Source of the DNA: Alteromonas sp. M12
GTDB lineage: Bacteria > Pseudomonadota > Gammaproteobacteria > Enterobacterales > Alteromonadaceae
Assembly (NCBI RefSeq): GCF_037478005.1
Contig: NZ_CP144164.1
Coordinates: 1,922,001-1,986,000 of the forward strand
Reading direction: 5' to 3'
DNA length: 64,000 nucleotides
This document shows positions 48,043-57,628 of this stretch, one piece after another. The notes beneath the pieces were generated by a model that worked only from the letters and a program-made list of their open reading frames with translations, was not told where the DNA came from and made no database searches. The number at the start of each line of letters is the position of its first letter. Position 1 is the stretch's first letter. The translations under genes and the position numbers were made by a program.

Positions 48043-48345
48043 GATTTACCTAACGAAGCACCTTTATGAGCATCGAGATAGGTAGCATTCCTTCTAAACG
48101 CTACCGCGCAAGAAATATCCCGCAGAGAAACCTAACCCAGCGAGTGTCATGCAATAGCTGTTCATGTAATAGGCATCTAGGTGTTAACCGTCCCTGGTGC
48201 TTCGTCCAGCCTCGCATCCATGCGAGTCGTTCAGTCGGCTAACGTTGCTGCGCAACTAAGAACAGCCTCCTTCACCCCCATGTGAGAGAAAATGCATTTA
48301 CAACTCCGTAGCGCGGGCTTCAGCCCGTGGAATCTAAATTTAACG
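48043..48345 (+). repeat. Structured repeat unit 2
   Basis: Tandem partner of unit 1. After the identical 55 bp it has TCTAAACGCTACCGCGCAAGAA, the hairpin CTCGCATCCATGCGAG (48211-48226) inside AGCC/GGCT, CCCCCATGTGAGAG (48275-48288 approx.) and a REP hairpin (48308-48333). The stem sequences differ from those of units 0 and 1 but pairing is kept. Confidence 0.78.
48308..48333 (+). repeat. GTAG-type REP-like hairpin, copy 2
   Basis: GTAGCGCGGGCTTCAGCCCG then TGGAAT. It differs from copy 1 by one base in the 5' arm, turning an A-T pair into G-T, so the stem is retained. Confidence 0.7.
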
Positions 48346-48545
48346 CTACCATTGGCTTAAAGTAATCTGTTTTTCCATCTATGTTTAAAAATTGTTCATA
48401 CTATTTCTAATAAGTGATGAGAATATTAACTGGCAGCTTACTTTAAAGGTAACAATTGTCGATCAAAGCTGATTAAGCCTATTAATTTTAGCTTGTTTGC
48501 ATTACTATTTGGCGCTTCTAAAATAGGATTTATTGGAGTTTTAAA

Positions 48546-48668
48546 ATGCAAGATCATAGTTTTGAAAAAGACCCTTTTAGCTGGACATATTTATTAGTGG
48601 CCCTTGTTGTCTTATTGGCACTTCCTCTTTTACCTGCTATCGCTGGTTGGCTAACGTTTTACCTTTAA
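48546..48668 (+). CDS. Small single-span membrane peptide, 40 residues
   Basis: A short ORF with a good ribosome site (GGAG seven bases before the ATG). The protein starts [19 protein letters not shown] and continues with one strongly hydrophobic helix (about 15-38) rich in Leu and Val, with Pro in the middle, and no Cys. The polar N-terminus and single span fit a small inner-membrane protein. It ends 35 bp before the chosen apt start, on the same strand. I do not recognise a family. The ribosome site and the clean transmembrane pattern argue that it is expressed. Confidence 0.6.
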   Translation: MQDHSFEKDPFSWTYLLVALVVLLALPLLPAIAGWLTFYL

Positions 48669-48703
48669 TCCCAATAATTAAGCGAGCCACTAAGAGGAAG
48701 TCT

Positions 48704-49240
48704 GTGTCAGCTGAATATATAAAATCAATCGTTAAAACCGTCCCTGATTATCCAAAACCAGGAATTTTGTTCCGTGATGTTACCTCAGTATTGGAAGACC
48801 ATACCGCTTTTTCAAGCAGTATTGCTTTACTACTAGAAAAGTTTGCACCACTAAAATTTGATAAAATTGCTGGAACTGAAGCTAGAGGGTTCTTGTTTGG
48901 CGCGCCTCTAGCAATAGAAATGGGGATAGGCTTTATTCCGGTTCGTAAGCCGAATAAGTTACCTCGGGAAACCATTTCTGAATCATACGAACTGGAATAT
49001 GGGATGGATACGTTAGAAATTCATTCTGATGCAATTAAGCCTGGTGAAAAAGTATTGATGATAGATGATCTGCTCGCTACAGGCGGGACTATGGTTGCTA
49101 CTGCCAATTTGATTAGAAAACTTGGTGGAATAGTTGAACATGCTGGCTTTATCATTTCTCTTCCTGACTTGGGTGGCGAAGCTAAACTAAATGAGCATGG
49201 CGTTCAATGTCATGCTTTATGCGATTTTGATGGTGAATAA
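48704..49240 (+). CDS. apt: Adenine phosphoribosyltransferase
   Basis: Purine salvage enzyme that forms AMP from adenine and PRPP. The GTG at 48704 is chosen: AGAGGA lies just upstream, the protein then begins (M)[19 protein letters not shown] as in E. coli Apt, and the length is 178 (E. coli 183). The frame is open upstream to 48647 but that part overlaps the small membrane peptide gene and has no match. The PRPP motif [14 protein letters not shown] is intact. dnaX follows after 6 bp, as in E. coli. Confidence 0.95.
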   Translation: MSAEYIKSIVKTVPDYPKPGILFRDVTSVLEDHTAFSSSIALLLEKFAPLKFDKIAGTEARGFLFGAPLAIEMGIGFIPVRKPNKLPRETISESYELEYGMDTLEIHSDAIKPGEKVLMIDDLLATGGTMVATANLIRKLGGIVEHAGFIISLPDLGGEAKLNEHGVQCHALCDFDGE

Positions 49241-49246
49241 CGTCTA

Positions 49247-51808
49247 ATGGCTTATCAGGTACTTGCTCGTAAATGGCGTCCTAATCGATTTTCTGAATTG
49301 GTTGGCCAAGAGCACGTTGTTACAGCGATCTCAAACGCATTAGATAATAATAGACTGCATCACGCTTACCTGTTTACGGGGACGCGAGGAGTTGGTAAAA
49401 CAACAATTGCACGAATATTTTCTAAAAGCTTAAATTGTGAAACTGGTTTAAGCGCTAATCCTTGTGGTAAGTGTCATACTTGCTTGGATATTGAAAATGG
49501 CAGTTTTGTTGATCTGTTGGAAATTGATGCAGCATCAAGAACAAAAGTTGAAGATACGCGCGAGCTTCTCGACAATGTTCAATACAAACCAACACGTGGA
49601 CAGTTTAAGGTTTATTTAATAGATGAAGTGCATATGTTGTCTAAACATAGCTTCAATGCACTTTTAAAAACCCTTGAAGAGCCGCCTCCACATGTGAAGT
49701 TTTTGCTCGCAACCACCGATCCACAAAAATTACCTGTGACCATACTGTCTCGTTGTTTACAGTTCAATTTAAAAGCGTTATCACGGGATCAAATTACTCA
49801 GCAGTTAAGTTATATACTTAAAGAAGAGAATATCTTTAGCGAGCCTCAGGCATTATCGCAATTGGCTCGAGCTGCGCAAGGAAGCATGAGAGATGCTTTA
49901 AGTTTGACAGATCAAGCCATCGCTCAAGGTGATGGCAAAGTATCAAATGTCATAGTTACCGATATGCTAGGCCTAATGGATAAAGGCCAAATAATCAAAC
50001 TACTGCATACTGTTTTTAGTAATGAGCCGGCACAAGTCATGGCGCAAATAGAAACAATGTCGCAACAATCAGTAAATTATGAACAGGTGTTATCAGAGCT
50101 AATGAGTTTGCTACATCAAGTTGCTCTGACTCAATTCGTACCAGAAGCTTGTAAGCTCGAAACCGTAGCAGCACGGGCTGTATACCAATTAGCTAAAATG
50201 ATGCCGCCTGAGCAAGTTCAATTAGCGTATCAAATTGCCTTGCAGGGCAAAAAAGACATAAGCCATGCTGCAGATGCTCGCATAGGTTTAGAAATGACGC
50301 TTTTACGTATGTTAGCATTCAACCCTTCGCCGATTTCTTTGACGATTGATGAAACTAACAGTTTGACCACAAAAGCCAGTACATCATCGATTCCCATTCA
50401 TAGTGATACTGGAGAAAAAAAAACGGTTGAAAAAGCTGAGTTTAATGGAAACGAAATAGAACAAACTCTTGTTGAACAACAAAGTGATATTATCCGTCAA
50501 GCCAATTCCTTAGTGGGAGCCCAAGCAAGAGGTTCTGAACGTTCAAATGCAAATGATTTACATCAGGAAATCCAAGCAACTAAGGTTGATAATGTTGCTC
50601 AAAATCCTGTAGATATGGATTCTCAGAAGAACCATGAGAACCAACAAAATTACGAAAATTCCGATGTTTACCATCAGGAATATTTTGAACAGCAGAGCAA
50701 TTTAGCAGATTTCCATGCGGACAACACTGCTCAAAATTCAGATACAAATGAAGTTAATAATTTACCTAAGGCGGAACAACAGATTTCGCCAACTGAACTA
50801 AGCCACAATGATATTGCTGTTCAGACTAATTCGTTATCAGCAACTGAAAGTCTCATTGCTCTAAAAGATAGACTTTCTAAGTTAGAAGTGGCTTCGGATG
50901 AAGAAGAGAAAAAGGAAGTAAAGTCTACAGATGATTTTCTACCTTCGCGCTTCAAGCCTCAGTCAAATAATATAATTGAAGACTCTGCAGTCATTGAAAA
51001 AAGCCAAGATATTTCAGAACAAGAAATAGATGCTCAAAATCAGATTGGTACACAAATTACAAATTCTGAAAACTCAGAGACGCAATTTAACCCTAGCAAC
51101 GAAATTATTCCAATAGAATCTGATTCTGATAGCCATATTGATTTATCCGAACAGGCGGTTAGCCCTGACGTTTTAGCAGACGAAGATGCAAAATCACAAG
51201 CTAGTATTGATAGTGATTATGCTGAACAACAACACAATCAGGATACTCCACCCTGGCTACGTGAAACTGCAGCAAATTCACAAAGTATTACAGACACTGA
51301 GCAAGTCGCTGTAAATGACGAGGAAATACAAGAAGAGTTCGATCCAATGGCTCATCTTAATGAACCTGTAGAAGTGAATGTGGATTTTGACGTGCCAGCA
51401 TTTCTAGAAAATGGCGAAAAGGTAATACATTCCAGTCAGTTAGATACTTGGAGTCAATTAATCGAACAAATGCAGGTCACCGCGTTAACTAAGCAATTAG
51501 CGCTGCACTCGTCTTATGAAAAAAATGATAACCTTGTGACCTTGAAGTTGTTAGATTCGAAACTACATTTAGATACTGATACAGCTAGAAGTCAGTTACA
51601 ACAGGCTTTAAGTGAACTTTTTCAGCAACAAATTGAATTACGTATTGAGCATTGTCAGCCAATAAGTACACCATTTGCAGTGCAGCAAACCATTAATCAG
51701 GTAAGAATGCAGCATGCAAAAAATGTTGCTGAAACGAATCCTGAAATAAATAGGATTAAAAATATATTTTCTGCGCAGGTGATAGAGTCTAGTATCAAGC
51801 CTCGCTAA
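49247..51808 (+). CDS. dnaX: DNA polymerase III tau (and probably gamma) subunit
   Basis: Clamp-loader ATPase that also ties polymerase cores to the DnaB helicase. It has 853 residues (E. coli tau 643). Domains I-III (1 to about 365) are normal: Walker A GTRGVGKTT (45-53), zinc Cys C64, C73, C76 and C79, and DEVH. A long acidic, Gln/Asn-rich linker follows (about 370-725), far longer than in E. coli. The C-terminal polymerase-binding domain (about 730-853) is recognisable. At codons 390-393 the sequence GAA AAA AAA ACG has nine A in a row, probably a slippage site that yields a shorter gamma form. Confidence 0.95.
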   Translation: MAYQVLARKWRPNRFSELVGQEHVVTAISNALDNNRLHHAYLFTGTRGVGKTTIARIFSKSLNCETGLSANPCGKCHTCLDIENGSFVDLLEIDAASRTKVEDTRELLDNVQYKPTRGQFKVYLIDEVHMLSKHSFNALLKTLEEPPPHVKFLLATTDPQKLPVTILSRCLQFNLKALSRDQITQQLSYILKEENIFSEPQALSQLARAAQGSMRDALSLTDQAIAQGDGKVSNVIVTDMLGLMDKGQIIKLLHTVFSNEPAQVMAQIETMSQQSVNYEQVLSELMSLLHQVALTQFVPEACKLETVAARAVYQLAKMMPPEQVQLAYQIALQGKKDISHAADARIGLEMTLLRMLAFNPSPISLTIDETNSLTTKASTSSIPIHSDTGEKKTVEKAEFNGNEIEQTLVEQQSDIIRQANSLVGAQARGSERSNANDLHQEIQATKVDNVAQNPVDMDSQKNHENQQNYENSDVYHQEYFEQQSNLADFHADNTAQNSDTNEVNNLPKAEQQISPTELSHNDIAVQTNSLSATESLIALKDRLSKLEVASDEEEKKEVKSTDDFLPSRFKPQSNNIIEDSAVIEKSQDISEQEIDAQNQIGTQITNSENSETQFNPSNEIIPIESDSDSHIDLSEQAVSPDVLADEDAKSQASIDSDYAEQQHNQDTPPWLRETAANSQSITDTEQVAVNDEEIQEEFDPMAHLNEPVEVNVDFDVPAFLENGEKVIHSSQLDTWSQLIEQMQVTALTKQLALHSSYEKNDNLVTLKLLDSKLHLDTDTARSQLQQALSELFQQQIELRIEHCQPISTPFAVQQTINQVRMQHAKNVAETNPEINRIKNIFSAQVIESSIKPR
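50415..50430 (+). other. Probable programmed slippage site in dnaX
   Basis: Nine A (50415-50423) follow GGAG. Minus-one slippage reads AAC GGT TGA and stops after two codons, giving about 394 residues that end just behind domain III, like E. coli gamma. Plus-one slippage also stops soon, at a TAG after eleven codons. Confidence 0.6.
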
Positions 51809-51836
51809 TTTAATTTACCAATAAAGAGAGAGTGTT

Positions 51837-52163
51837 ATGTTTAAAGGTGGTATGGGTAATATCATGAAGCAAGCGCAGCAAATGCAAGAGCGCATGCAAA
51901 AATCACAGGAAGAATTAGCGACAATTGAAGTCACCGGAGAATCTGGTGCTGGCCTAGTTAAAGTTACCATGACTTGTAATCATAATGTCAGACGAGTAGA
52001 TATCGATCCATCTTTAATGGAAGACGATAAAGAGATGATTGAAGATCTTGTTGCCGCTGCGATTAATGATGCTGTACGTCGTGTTCAAGAAACAACTAAA
52101 GAGAAAATGGGTGATGTAACAGGGGGAATGCCCCTACCTCCTGGCTTCAAGATGCCGTTTTAA
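51837..52163 (+). CDS. ybaB: Nucleoid-associated protein YbaB/EbfC
   Basis: Small DNA-binding protein that forms tweezer-like dimers and coats the nucleoid. The 108 residues (E. coli 109) include [21 protein letters not shown], the central [17 protein letters not shown] and the C-terminal [12 protein letters not shown]. It lies 28 bp after dnaX and 10 bp before recR, the conserved dnaX-ybaB-recR order. Start and length agree with the family. Confidence 0.95.
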   Translation: MFKGGMGNIMKQAQQMQERMQKSQEELATIEVTGESGAGLVKVTMTCNHNVRRVDIDPSLMEDDKEMIEDLVAAAINDAVRRVQETTKEKMGDVTGGMPLPPGFKMPF

Positions 52164-52173
52164 GAAGAAATAG

Positions 52174-52773
52174 ATGCAATATAGCCCCCTCATTACTGAA
52201 CTGATAGACGCATTAACTCACTTACCCGGCGTAGGTAAGAAGAGTGCTCAGCGTATGGCGTTTCATTTGTTAGAGCGTAATAGAGAAGGGGCTTTGCAAC
52301 TGAGTCAAGTACTGCATAATGCGATGGAGCACATCCAACACTGTCAGTCTTGTCGAACCTTTACAGAAGCTAGCTTGTGTTCAATTTGCAGTGATCCTGC
52401 TCGAGAAGAGTCTGGACAACTGTGTATTGTTGAGTCTCCGCAAGACGTACTTGCTGTTGAGCAAACCTCAGAGTTTAAAGGACGCTATTTTGTTTTAATG
52501 GGGCATTTGTCACCTATTGATGGAATTGGACCTAATGAAATTGGCTTGAATGAGCTTGAAGTTTTACTCAAATCAAACAAATTTAAAGAGGTTATTTTAG
52601 CCACAAACCCTACAGTGGAAGGTGAGGCTACAGCTCACTTTATCGCTCAAATGTGCAAATCCAATGAAATTTCTGCCACACGGTTGGCGCATGGAATGCC
52701 TGTAGGCGGAGAACTTGAGTATGTAGACGGTAATACTTTGATGCACGCATTTACCGGCAGAAGAGTTATTTAA
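52174..52773 (+). CDS. recR: Recombination mediator RecR
   Basis: Component of the RecFOR system that loads RecA on gapped DNA. The 199 residues (E. coli 201) show the N-terminal helix-hairpin-helix [20 protein letters not shown], the four-Cys zinc motif [16 protein letters not shown], and a Toprim domain ([28 protein letters not shown]). A Walker-B-like motif and C-terminal G-rich turn are present. It is third in dnaX-ybaB-recR. Confidence 0.96.
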   Translation: MQYSPLITELIDALTHLPGVGKKSAQRMAFHLLERNREGALQLSQVLHNAMEHIQHCQSCRTFTEASLCSICSDPAREESGQLCIVESPQDVLAVEQTSEFKGRYFVLMGHLSPIDGIGPNEIGLNELEVLLKSNKFKEVILATNPTVEGEATAHFIAQMCKSNEISATRLAHGMPVGGELEYVDGNTLMHAFTGRRVI

Positions 52774-52897
52774 ATTAATCACTTTACTTAACACCACCCG
52801 CGTTTGAACAGTTTACTTTAATTGCGCAAATAGCATCCAATTTTTAAATCTTCGTTCTAATTTTTTAATAATTATTGATAATAAATTGTTTTGTTTG

Positions 52898-52925
52898 CTT
52901 GAAAAGAAAGTAAACGACCTTATCT
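52898..52925 (+). promoter_or_regulatory. Sigma-32-like heat-shock promoter of htpG
   Basis: CTTGAAA (52898-52904), 13 bp, then CCTTATCT (52918-52925), which matches six of eight bases of CCCCATNT. It lies 43 bp before the htpG ATG, right for a heat-shock promoter. Confidence 0.6.
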
Positions 52926-52967
52926 CCTAAGCCTAGAAGCAAAACGGTTTATAGGAGAAATTTGTTT

Positions 52968-54890
52968 ATGGCTGAAACAGCTCACCAAGAAACTCATGGT
53001 TTTCAAACTGAAGTAAAGCAATTACTTCAATTGATGATTCATTCACTTTATTCCAACAAAGAAATATTCCTTCGTGAATTGGTTTCAAATGCTGCTGATG
53101 CTGCAGATAAATTGAGATTTAAAGTACTTTCTGATCCTTCATTATATGAAAATGACAGTGATCTTTGCGTTAAGCTCAGTGCAGATAAAGAAGCCGGAAC
53201 CATTACAATTTCAGACAATGGAATTGGAATGAACAAAGAAGACGTTATTGAACATCTTGGTACAATCGCCAAATCTGGTACCAAAGAGTTCTTTAATAAT
53301 TTATCTGGAGACCAGTCAAAAGACTCGCAGCTAATTGGTCAATTCGGAGTTGGTTTCTATTCTGCTTTTATCGTTGCTGATAACGTCATTGTACGCAGCC
53401 GTGCGGCAGGTGACAGTGCAGATAAAGGTGTTGAATGGCAATCTGCCGGTGAAGGCGAATTTACTGTTAAAGATATCGAAAAGGCAGATCGCGGGACGGA
53501 AATCATTCTGCATTTGCGCGATGAAGAAAAAGAGTATGCGGATGACTGGCGACTACGCTCAATCGTTACTAAGTACTCTGAACACATTGGTATTCCAGTT
53601 AAAATGTGGAAAGAAGAAGTTGCAGAGTCTGAAGGCCCTGATGGCGAAAAAATTCCTGCTCAACCTGGAGAATGGGAAGCCGTCAATAAAGCCAGCGCAC
53701 TGTGGACTCGAGATAAGTCAGAAATAAGTGATGAAGAATATAACGAGTTCTATAAACATGTTTCTCACGATTTCACCGATCCTTTACTGCATTCCCACAA
53801 CAAAGTTGAAGGTAAAACTGAATACACCAGTTTACTGTATATTCCTTCAAAAGCGCCGTTTGATATGTGGAACCGCGATCAGAATCATGGCTTAAAATTA
53901 TATGTTCAACGTGTATTCATTATGGATGACGCAGAACAGTTTATGCCAGTTTACCTGCGTTTCGTTAAAGGCTTGTTAGATTCAAACGATTTACCTCTAA
54001 ATGTTTCTCGTGAAATTCTGCAAGATAACAAAATAACTCAGGCTATTCGTCAAGGTTGTACAAAACGCGTTCTGCAAATGCTTGAGCGTCTGGCTAAAAA
54101 TGATGCTGAAAAATATCAGTTATTCTGGAAAGAGTTTGGTAGTGTCTTAAAAGAAGGCCCTGCAGAAGATCATGCAAACAAAGAAAAAATTGCTGGTTTG
54201 CTGCGCTTTGCATCCACTCACAATGACAGTGATGCGCAAACAGTATCATTGGAAGACTATATTGGCCGCATGAAAGAAGGTCAGGAAAAAATATACTTCA
54301 TTACTGCAGATAGTTACCAAGCAGCTAAATCTAGCCCACACTTAGAGATTTTCCGTAAAAAAGGAATTGAAGTACTGTTAATGGGTGATCGCATTGATGA
54401 ATGGTTGATGTCTCATTTAACTGAATTCAATGAAAAATCATTCCAGTCTGTAGCACGTGGTGCACTTGATCTTGGTGATTTAGAAGATGAAGAAAGCAAA
54501 AAAGAACAAGAGCAAGCTGAAAAAGAAGTTGAAGGCGTATTAGAACGCGTGAAAACTGCTCTAGGCGATAAAGTCGTTGACGTTAAATTTACTCATCGAC
54601 TAACTGATTCGCCTGCTTGTATCGTAACTGATGAGCAGGGTATGTCTACGCAAATGATTAAACTGATGCAGGCTGCGGGACAACCTGTACCTGAAGCAAA
54701 ATATCATTTTGAATTGAATCCCGAGCATCAATTGGTGAAATTACTTGCTGATTTACAGGATGAAGGTCAGTTTGGGCAATGGGTTGATGTGTTATACGAT
54801 CAAGCTGCGTTGTCAGAGCAGGGAAGTCTTAAAGACCCTGCGAGTTTTGTCCAAAACTTGAATAAGCTATTGATTGATCTAGCCAAGTAA
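52968..54890 (+). CDS. htpG: Hsp90-family chaperone HtpG
   Basis: ATP-dependent cytosolic chaperone dimer. The ATG at 52968 ([20 protein letters not shown]) is chosen; AGGAGA lies nine bases upstream. Length is 640 (E. coli 624). The GHKL ATPase site shows [36 protein letters not shown] and [11 protein letters not shown]. Middle and C-terminal domains follow, with an acidic Glu/Lys stretch near 520-530. It has its own heat-shock-type promoter and terminator. The recR-htpG-adk order is as in E. coli, with one gene inserted. Confidence 0.97.
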   Translation: MAETAHQETHGFQTEVKQLLQLMIHSLYSNKEIFLRELVSNAADAADKLRFKVLSDPSLYENDSDLCVKLSADKEAGTITISDNGIGMNKEDVIEHLGTIAKSGTKEFFNNLSGDQSKDSQLIGQFGVGFYSAFIVADNVIVRSRAAGDSADKGVEWQSAGEGEFTVKDIEKADRGTEIILHLRDEEKEYADDWRLRSIVTKYSEHIGIPVKMWKEEVAESEGPDGEKIPAQPGEWEAVNKASALWTRDKSEISDEEYNEFYKHVSHDFTDPLLHSHNKVEGKTEYTSLLYIPSKAPFDMWNRDQNHGLKLYVQRVFIMDDAEQFMPVYLRFVKGLLDSNDLPLNVSREILQDNKITQAIRQGCTKRVLQMLERLAKNDAEKYQLFWKEFGSVLKEGPAEDHANKEKIAGLLRFASTHNDSDAQTVSLEDYIGRMKEGQEKIYFITADSYQAAKSSPHLEIFRKKGIEVLLMGDRIDEWLMSHLTEFNEKSFQSVARGALDLGDLEDEESKKEQEQAEKEVEGVLERVKTALGDKVVDVKFTHRLTDSPACIVTDEQGMSTQMIKLMQAAGQPVPEAKYHFELNPEHQLVKLLADLQDEGQFGQWVDVLYDQAALSEQGSLKDPASFVQNLNKLLIDLAK

Positions 54891-54956
54891 ATTTTAGATA
54901 AAGTGCAAGCAAGCTAAATGCGTTTGCTTGGTTTTCTAGAATAGTAAGCGTTTGAA

Positions 54957-54987
54957 AAATCCGGTGAGAGTTTCTCATCGGATTTTT
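54957..54987 (+). terminator. htpG terminator
   Basis: AAATCCGGTGAGA (54957-54969) pairs with TCTCATCGGATTT (54973-54985) around GTT with one G-T pair, followed by T. Confidence 0.88.
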
Positions 54988-55101
54988 TATGTTTGAAGGA
55001 TTAGAAAGGCATTACACGGGATTAGTTGCCAATGAATAGATGGTAAAATTCTATTCGCCGCACTATTCTAAGTGACAAATAAAAATAACCAAGGTTGAAC
55101 A

Positions 55102-56265
55102 GTGTCTGACAATATTACTAGTAGTCAACAAGCTCCTGATGGAGGCACAAATTTAACAACACCAACGGCGGTGAAATCGTTGCATTGGCTGTTAATATTA
55201 GCCGTATTTTATACGCTATATTTTGCGCAATCTTTATTGATCCCTTTGGTTTTTACAGTGTTAACAGCGTTATTGTTGAGTCCTTTGGTCACTCTGTTTA
55301 AAAAAGTACATATTCCGCGTCCCATCTCTGCAGTTGTGCTGCTAGTGATGTTAGTGGCTCCTTTTAGCTTTTTAGGAGCGCAACTTGCTGAACCTGCACA
55401 AAAATGGGCACAGTTAGTTCCAAAGCTTTCTGTTCAATTGAGTGAACAGATTGACAGTATGAGTGAAGCGTTTTCAAAACACGAAACCCTTGCTAAAAAA
55501 CAAGTCGATGAAAATAACGAAAAGAGTGGTTTTAGTTTTTTTGGCTGGTTTGAAGAAGAAACACCCGAACCCACTCCAAACCTTGAACAAAATGTAGTTA
55601 AAGAACATATTAAACAAGGCAGCATCGAGATGTTGCTGTCTGTTTTAGGAGCGACACCAACGTTTATCGGTCAGCTTCTGGCAAGTCTTATATTGATTTT
55701 ATTTTTACTCATTTTTGGACCGTCTTTGTTTACCGTTTTTATAGAAGATTTCCCAATTGTTAAAAACAAAAAACGAACCGTGTTTTTAGTGACTAAAATT
55801 CAACAAACGTTATCGAAGTATATAGTGACGATTAGTATCATCAACTCTGCGTTAGGATTATCTACCGCCGCTATCCTACATTTTTTAGGCGTTCAAGATG
55901 CATTGCTGTGGGGCTCCTTAGTGGCTTTGCTCAATTTTGTACCTTATGTAGGCTCTCTCATCAGTCTGATTATTTTGTGCTTGGCTGGTACCGTGCAATT
56001 TGGCTTTGAGTTAATCGCTTTAATGCCAAGTGCTGTGTTTTTAATTTTGAATATTGTTGAGTCACAATTTATTACTCCGGCGATTTTAGGACGTAATATG
56101 CAAGTAAATCCCTTGGTTATTATTCTATGGTTACTGATGTTGGGGTGGTTATGGGGGATCCTAGGCGTGTTACTAGCAGTGCCAATCCTCGTTTGTATTA
56201 AACTGACTATTGCGCAAATTGGTGTATTGCCGCATTGGCTCAAACTAATTGAAGCAAAAGGTTAA
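55102..56265 (+). CDS. AI-2E family transporter
   Basis: Inner-membrane protein of 387 residues from the AI-2E (TqsA/PerM-like) family. There are about eight hydrophobic segments, the first pair near 25-80, the main group near 190-375. A charged loop (about 105-175) lies in between. Family members are claimed to export autoinducer-2 or act in Na+/H+ exchange, but the substrate of most is unknown. The GTG at 55102 has AAGG upstream. It is inserted between htpG and adk, which are adjacent in E. coli, and is probably transcribed by itself. Confidence 0.83.
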   Translation: MSDNITSSQQAPDGGTNLTTPTAVKSLHWLLILAVFYTLYFAQSLLIPLVFTVLTALLLSPLVTLFKKVHIPRPISAVVLLVMLVAPFSFLGAQLAEPAQKWAQLVPKLSVQLSEQIDSMSEAFSKHETLAKKQVDENNEKSGFSFFGWFEEETPEPTPNLEQNVVKEHIKQGSIEMLLSVLGATPTFIGQLLASLILILFLLIFGPSLFTVFIEDFPIVKNKKRTVFLVTKIQQTLSKYIVTISIINSALGLSTAAILHFLGVQDALLWGSLVALLNFVPYVGSLISLIILCLAGTVQFGFELIALMPSAVFLILNIVESQFITPAILGRNMQVNPLVIILWLLMLGWLWGILGVLLAVPILVCIKLTIAQIGVLPHWLKLIEAKG

Positions 56266-56407
56266 AATTCAACCATTTAGCTCCCGGAACTAGAAGCAAT
56301 TGAAAAATTTACATACTTATATCTAATTTTTATAAGACTTTAGGGGGAGTCTGCTTTGATATTCTTGTATACCAGCAAATGAATGTGTAAAGTTGCGGTT
56401 GGATTGA

Positions 56408-57076
<669 letters not shown>

Positions 57077-57112
57077 TCCCGCACTGGAAACTCTATGCAA
57101 ATAGTTTAGACT

Positions 57113-57137
57113 AAAGCCCACAATATTGTGGGCTTTT
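57113..57137 (+). terminator. adk terminator
   Basis: AAAGCCCACAAT (57113-57124) pairs perfectly with ATTGTGGGCTTT (57125-57136), T-run included. Confidence 0.9.
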
Positions 57138-57153
57138 TAATTTAGGATGCGAT

Positions 57154-57540
57154 ATGAGCACACCGATAACAGCTTTTTACGCTGGTCTTTTAGGGATAAC
57201 TTTCTTTTATCTTTCTATCTTAGTAATAAAACAGCGGCGAGGTCGCAAAGTAAGTTTAGGTGATGGTGGTGATAGCCATTTCCTAGGTATCATCAGAGCA
57301 CATGGTAACTTTGCTGAATATGTACCTTTAATACTTGTTTTGTTGTTGGTGGCAGAGCTTAATCAAGGTAATCATCTTATTCTTCATGCAATAGGTTCAT
57401 TATTATTACTAGGTCGAATAATTCATGCCTACGGATTGCGTCATCACACTGGCGTTAGTTGGCAACGGTTGTGGGGCATGTTAATGACGTTTGCATCACT
57501 TGTTGGTGCGTCAGTACTGAATATCCTGGCGTTATATTAA
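57154..57540 (+). CDS. MAPEG family membrane protein
   Basis: Inner-membrane protein of 128 residues with four hydrophobic segments, belonging to the MAPEG group (membrane-associated eicosanoid and glutathione enzymes). Visible family marks are the RRGRKVSLGDGG basic loop, the RAHGNFAEYVPL motif after the first helix and GRIIHAYGLR in the third. Bacterial members often have glutathione transferase or peroxidase activity; for this one it is inference. It is transcribed toward the ibpA gene and both end at a shared hairpin. Confidence 0.85.
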   Translation: MSTPITAFYAGLLGITFFYLSILVIKQRRGRKVSLGDGGDSHFLGIIRAHGNFAEYVPLILVLLLVAELNQGNHLILHAIGSLLLLGRIIHAYGLRHHTGVSWQRLWGMLMTFASLVGASVLNILALY

Positions 57541-57582
57541 TTGATACAAAAGTCATCAGGTTTTTATTGGTGAAGAAGACAA

Positions 57583-57608
57583 AAAACGGCGTCCGAGGAC
57601 GCCGTTTT
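57583..57608. terminator. Bidirectional terminator between MAPEG gene and ibpA
   Basis: AAAACGGCGTCC (57583-57594 approx.) pairs with GACGCCGTTTT around a short GAG loop, with A- and T-runs on either side. It serves both convergent genes. Confidence 0.85.
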
Positions 57609-57628
57609 AAATTATCAATAGTAACTAA

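Noticed and set aside
47487..48085. ORFs of 64-74 codons in the repeats after the rrn operon
   Set aside because: They follow hairpin and 5S-derived sequence and have no conserved protein pattern between units.
53335..53727. 130-codon plus-strand ORF within htpG
   Set aside because: It is in another frame of a full-length htpG and resembles no protein.
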